Source: Escarpia spicata (lineage: Eukaryota; Annelida; Polychaeta; Sabellida; Siboglinidae). Taken from it: DNA of 64,000 bases. Every line of letters starts with the position of its first letter. The first letter of the stretch is position 1. This document shows, in pieces, positions 41,201-47,200 of the stretch. The notes under the pieces are model-generated. The model saw only the letters and a program-made list of their open reading frames with translations. It was not told the DNA's origin and ran no database searches. Where the stretch lies: contig OZ023214.1 in NCBI GenBank assembly GCA_963995525.1, forward strand, positions 53,896,339 through 53,960,338, written 5' to 3'. The position numbers and the translations under genes are program-made.

Positions 41201-44200
41201 AATCTTTGATCTCTCCCACAACAGACTTCTCTTTATGTCCACTGTAGGTAAACAAAGACTTTGATTTATCCCACAACAGACACTTCTCTTTATGTCCACT
41301 GTAGGTAAACACAATCTTTGATCTCTCCCAAACAGACACTTCTCTTTATGTCCACTGTAGGTAAACAAAATCTTTGATCTCTCCCAAACAGACACTTCTC
41401 TTTATGTCCACTGTAGGTAAACAAAGTCTTTGATTTATCCCACAACAGACACTTCTATGTATGTCCACTGTAGGTAAACACAGTCTTCAAACACTTCCCA
41501 ACAAACGCTTCTCTTTATATCCACAGTAGGTAAACAAAGTCTTTGATTTCTCCGACAACAGACACTTCTCTTTATGTCCACTGTAGGTAAACAAAGTCTT
41601 TGATTTCTCCCACAACAGACACTTCTCTTTATATCCACTGTAGGTAAACACAGTCTTCAATCACTTCCCAACAAACACTTCTCTTTATATCCACAGTAGG
41701 TAAACAAAGTCTTTGATTTCTCCCACAACAGATACTTCTCTTTATGTCCACTGTAGGTAAACAAAATCTTTGATCTCTCCCACAACAGACTTCTCTTTAT
41801 GTCCACTGTAGGTAAACACAATCTTTGATCTCTCCCAAACAGACACTTCTCTTTATGTCCACTGTAGGTAAACAAAGTCTTTGATCTCTCCCAAACGGAC
41901 ACTTCACTTTATGTTCAATGTAGGTAAACAAAATCTTTGATCTCTCCCAAACAGACACTTCTCTTTATGTCCACTGTAGGTAAACAACATCTTTGATCTC
42001 TCCCAAACAGACACTTCTCTTGATGTCCACTGAAGGTAAACAAAGTCTTTGATCTCTCCCAAACAGACACTTCTCTTTATGTCCACTGTAGGTAAACAAA
42101 GTCTTTTATCTCTCCCACAACAGACTAGGTTGAGGGGCTTTTTATCTGGATAGGCTTTTGTCCCGGATTCATCAAACACTTGAGGTGACTGTAGACAACA
42201 TCTGACACTGTTAACTATTCAGAAAAGCAAGGCATTGTGTTTTGTTTGCTGTATGCATAGAGCGATGCTGCAGCCAATGTCAACAAGAGTGATGGAATCC
42301 TCGCCGGCTGACACGACCCTGGTGGATGAGACGACCCAGAAGGCGACGGCCATGATACAGGTACATCACATTCAACAATCTCTTACACTAGCATCGGTGT
42401 AGCAGCAAATAATAACAACTGTCCTGTGTACTAAACCACTTACCACTTGATATTAGTAAGGTACTGTGTCATTGTCTTGTCAGGGTGCTTCTTTGTAGGT
42501 GATGACTCAACCAAACTCAAACTTTTAAGGTAGCTGGGATGGGTATCATGTCAGTTGATTTCTTAATTTTTGTCTTGATAGAACATTAGTAGGTGTCAGT
42601 ATGAACATGTGTACTATTAAAAAAACCAAGGCACTAGTGCCATATATCACCAATCCGTCCTTTAAAAACTAGTATTTTTAGTGTGTCTGTGGAAAGTCCC
42701 TTTTCAGATTCTTGGAAACTAACGATGTTTCCATAGTGACGATCACGTGTGCATCAGCCCAGTTCAAACATAAATTCGTTCACCATGAATGCAGATCATA
42801 TAGTCTGGTTATTCTCATGCCACTATGCTGTTGTATTATAATTACCTAAATGCATCACACTGTCAAACCACCAAATACTGGCTGTAGTTTTGTTTATTCT
42901 CCAATAATGCCTGACCTCAACCGCCAGTTGCAATGACACATGACTGACCCCAACAGGTGTCAATCAATCTTGTCTACCACAACAAGTTCAACATGTGGCC
43001 CTTCGTAACACGATATCATTAGACAACTTGGCAGGAAAACCTTGGGGGGGACATCTCAGTAATAGAAGTGTCTGTCAAATCGTGTTGAAATAAACCACAT
43101 GCCAGTGAAAAAGTCACATTTCTAAGCCAAAAAAGCATCTGATGACACTTGTGTTATCAACAACAACTAGGAAGTATTACTTAATGTAACTTTTTAGAAA
43201 AAAATTACAATACTTACAAAGCCATAACTTGGCATATGAACTCGACTTGTGTTTACCCAAAATTGCACGTGATGGTTTTGTTTAGTGAAGGGGTCGTGTC
43301 AAAAAATGCAGTATGGATTTTTGCTGTCTTTCAACATTGTAGCAAAATGTTTATGAAGCTGTATCAAACTTAATATGCATTTGTTTACAAAAAAAACCAT
43401 ACAAATGTCAATAACATTTTTGTACTTACAACCAAATTTTGTCTTTTGGGGAGTTTCTCAAAATGAAATAAAATGCCATTTTAGGGTGATTTTTTACATA
43501 TTTTTTAATTGTCTTTAAACACATTTAAATATCACTAAATAACATAAAAAATCAATTCTTTTTGGTCTGGAGTATTGTTTAATGTGTTGTGTTTAATGCA
43601 TTGTCTGAGAAAAAATTGTTACTTTATCTTCAAAACATTTATTAATTTGATTTAAATCAAAACAAGCATGTCATAGGCAATCCTACCACCTTAACAAGAT
43701 TTAACAAGATTACCATCCAGATAATTAACTCCAGCTGGCAAATGGGCAAGAGATGTAAATCATACAAGTTATACTGTATCCATTAGGTCAGACCCCCTAT
43801 ACCTCCGGGGGCTCGACCTAATACATACAGTGTGTGTACAGGGAGAGGAGGTCTGGCCTTATAGATTGTATGCATATAGGGGGAGGAGTCCGACCTAATG
43901 GATACAGTGTGTATATAGGGAGAGGAGGTATGACCTTATGGATTGTATGCATATAGGGGGAGGAGTCCGACCTAATACATACAGTGTGTGTACACGTAGA
44001 GGAGGTATGACCTTATGGATTGTATGCATATAGGGGGAGGAGTCCGACCTAATACATACAGTGTGTATACAGGGAGAGGAGGTCTGACCTTATGGATTGT
44101 ATGCATATAGGGGGAGGAGTCCGACCTAATGGATACAGTGTGTATACAGGGAGAGGAGGTATGACCTTATGGATTGTATGCATATAGGGGGAGGAGTCCG

Positions 44201-47200
44201 ACCTAATACATACAGTGTGTATACACGTAGAGGAGGTCTGACCTTATGGATTGTATGCATATAGGGGGAGGAGTCCGACCTAATACATAGTCTGTATACA
44301 GGGAGAAGAGGTCTGACCTTATGGATTGTATGCATATAGGGGGAGGGGTCAGACCTAATACATATAGTGTGTATACAGGGAGAGGAGGTCTGACCTTATG
44401 GATTGTATGCATATAGGGGGAGGGGTCAGACCTAATACATATAGTGTGTATACAGGGAGAGGAGGTCTGACCTTATGGATTGTATGCATATAGGGGGAGG
44501 GGTCAGACCTAATACATATAGTGTGTATACAGGGAGAGGAGGTCTGACCTTATGGATTGTATGCATATAGGGGGAGGAGTCCGACCTAATACATACAGTT
44601 TGTGTACAGGAAAAGGAGGTCTGACCTTATGGATTGTATGCATATAGGGGGAGGAGTCCGACCTAATACATACAGTGTGTATACAGGGAGAGGAGGTCTG
44701 ACCTTATGGATTGTATGCATATAGGGGGAGGGGTCAGACCTAATACATATAGTGTGTATACAGGGAGAGGAGGTCTGACCTTATGGATTGTATGCATATA
44801 GGGGGAGGAGTCCGACCTAATACATACAGTTTGTGTACAGGAAAAGGAGGTCTGACCTTATGGATTGTATGCATATAGGGGGAGGAGTCCGACCTAATAC
44901 ATACAGTGTGTATACAGGGAGAGGAGGTCTGACCTTATGGATTGTATGCATATAGGGGGAGGAGTCCGACCTAATACATACAGTGTGTGTACACGTAGAG
45001 GAGGTATGACCTTATGGATTGTATGCATATAGGGGGAGGAGTCCGACCTAATACATAGTCTGTATACAGGGAGAAGAGGTCTGACCTTATGGATTGTATG
45101 CATATAGGGGGAGGGGTCAGACCTAATACATATAGTGTGTATACAGGGAGAGGAGGTCTGACCTTATGGATTGTATGCATATAGGGGGAGGGGTCAGACC
45201 TAATACATATAGTGTGTATACAGGGAGAGGAGGTCTGACCTTATGGATTGTATGCATATAGGGGGAGGAGTCCGACCTAATACATACAGTTTGTGTACAG
45301 GAAAAGGAGGTCTGACCTTATGGATTGTATGCATATAGGGGGAGGAGTCCGACCTAATACATACAGTGTGTATACAGGGAGAGGAGGTCTGACCTTATGG
45401 ATTGTATGTATATAGGGGGAGGAGTCCGACCTAATACATACAGTGTGTATACAGGGAGAGGAGGTCTGACCTTATGGATTGTATGCATATAGGGGGAGGA
45501 GTCCGACCTAATACATACAGTGTGTATACAGGGAGAGGAGGTCTGACCTTATGGATTGTATGCATATAGGGGGAGGGGTCAGACCTAATACATATAGTGT
45601 GTATACAGGGAGAGGAGGTCTGACCTTATGGATTGTATGCATATAGGGGGAGGAGTCCGACCTAATACATACAGTGTGTATACAGGGAGAGGAGGTCTGA
45701 CCTTATGGATTGTATGCATATAGGGGGAGGAGTCCGACCTAATGGATACAGTGTGTATACAGGGAGAGGAGGTCTGACCTTATGGATTGTATGCATATAG
45801 GGGGAGGAGTCCGACCTAATACGTACAGTGTGTATACAGGGAGAGGAGGTCTGACCTTATGGATTGTATGCATATAGGGGGAGGAGTCCGACCTAATACG
45901 TACAGTGTGTATACAGGGAGAGGAGGTCTGACCTTATGGATTGTATGCATATAGGGGGAGGAGTCCGACCTAATACATACAGTGTGTATACAGGGAGAGG
46001 AGGTCTGACCTTATGGATTGTATGCATATAGGGGGAGGAGTCCAACCTAATACATGCAGTGTGTATACAGGGAGAAGAGGTCTGACCTTATGGATTGTAT
46101 GCATATAGGGGGAGGAGTCCGACCTAATACATACAGTGTGTATACAGGGAGAGGAGGTCTGACCTTATGGATTGTATGCATATAGGGGGAGGAGTCCGAC
46201 CTAATGGATACAGTGTGTATACAGGGAGAGGAGGTCTGACCTTATGGATTGTATGCATATAGGGGGAGGAGTCCGACCTAATACATACAGTGTGTATACA
46301 GGGAGAGGAGGTCTGACCTTATGGATTGTATGCATATGGGGGAGGAGTCCGACCTAATACATATAGTGGTGCATATGGTGGGAACTGTTATATTCTGATT
46401 TTATTGTAGATGCTTCTATGGACAGTCATTGATCTCTCCCCCAATAGACACTTCTCACTACATCCACTGTTTCCATAAGGGCTGCCCTCTATTTGTTTAT
46501 TTTTACTTGTGCAGGCGAGTCGAGAAACAATAAGCCGCCTGACAAACTATGCGACGCTGTCACAGAGAGAGTCGAGCAGCCAGCTGCAAGTGATGCGAGA
46601 GAAACTAGAGATAGAACGCAGTCGTGCACTCCACATGGAGAACAAACTCAAGACCTTTCAGGTGCTCGCTTCACCTCAACATTCTTCTCAGTTTAATGTT
46701 TTCGAAATTTAGACTTTTTGAGGTTGTAAAAGTTGTAAGATGATACTGCGTAATAATGATGGTGTAATTAAGTTCGCTCACTGTTGAATTCATCATGTCA
46801 CAGTCCTGGTAGCTGTGGTTCCATCTCACCTTGTATGTACAAGGGTGCGTGGACAAAAGCCACTCCAGACATAAACTTATATTCTGGTGGTTGTGGTGTG
46901 GTACTTTTTGTGTTCCTCACATTCGCCTGGGATATTAATGCAATTTGAAATGTTCGCCAGTAGGCGTCATTACCCTGATTTCGGGTAGAGATCATGATGG
47001 CCTCCCAGGCGTAACAAATTAATAAGAGTAAAAACTAAGAGTAAAGTATAACGTAACAAATTAATTAGTAAACTTTTAATGAATACTTTGCCTTCAACAC
47101 TATTCAGGCAACAGTGTGGGCCTATACACCTAAGAGTTAATACAATCTGTTTGCAAATTCAATCAACAATATCAGCTCTGTGGTTTACTCAGAATATATT

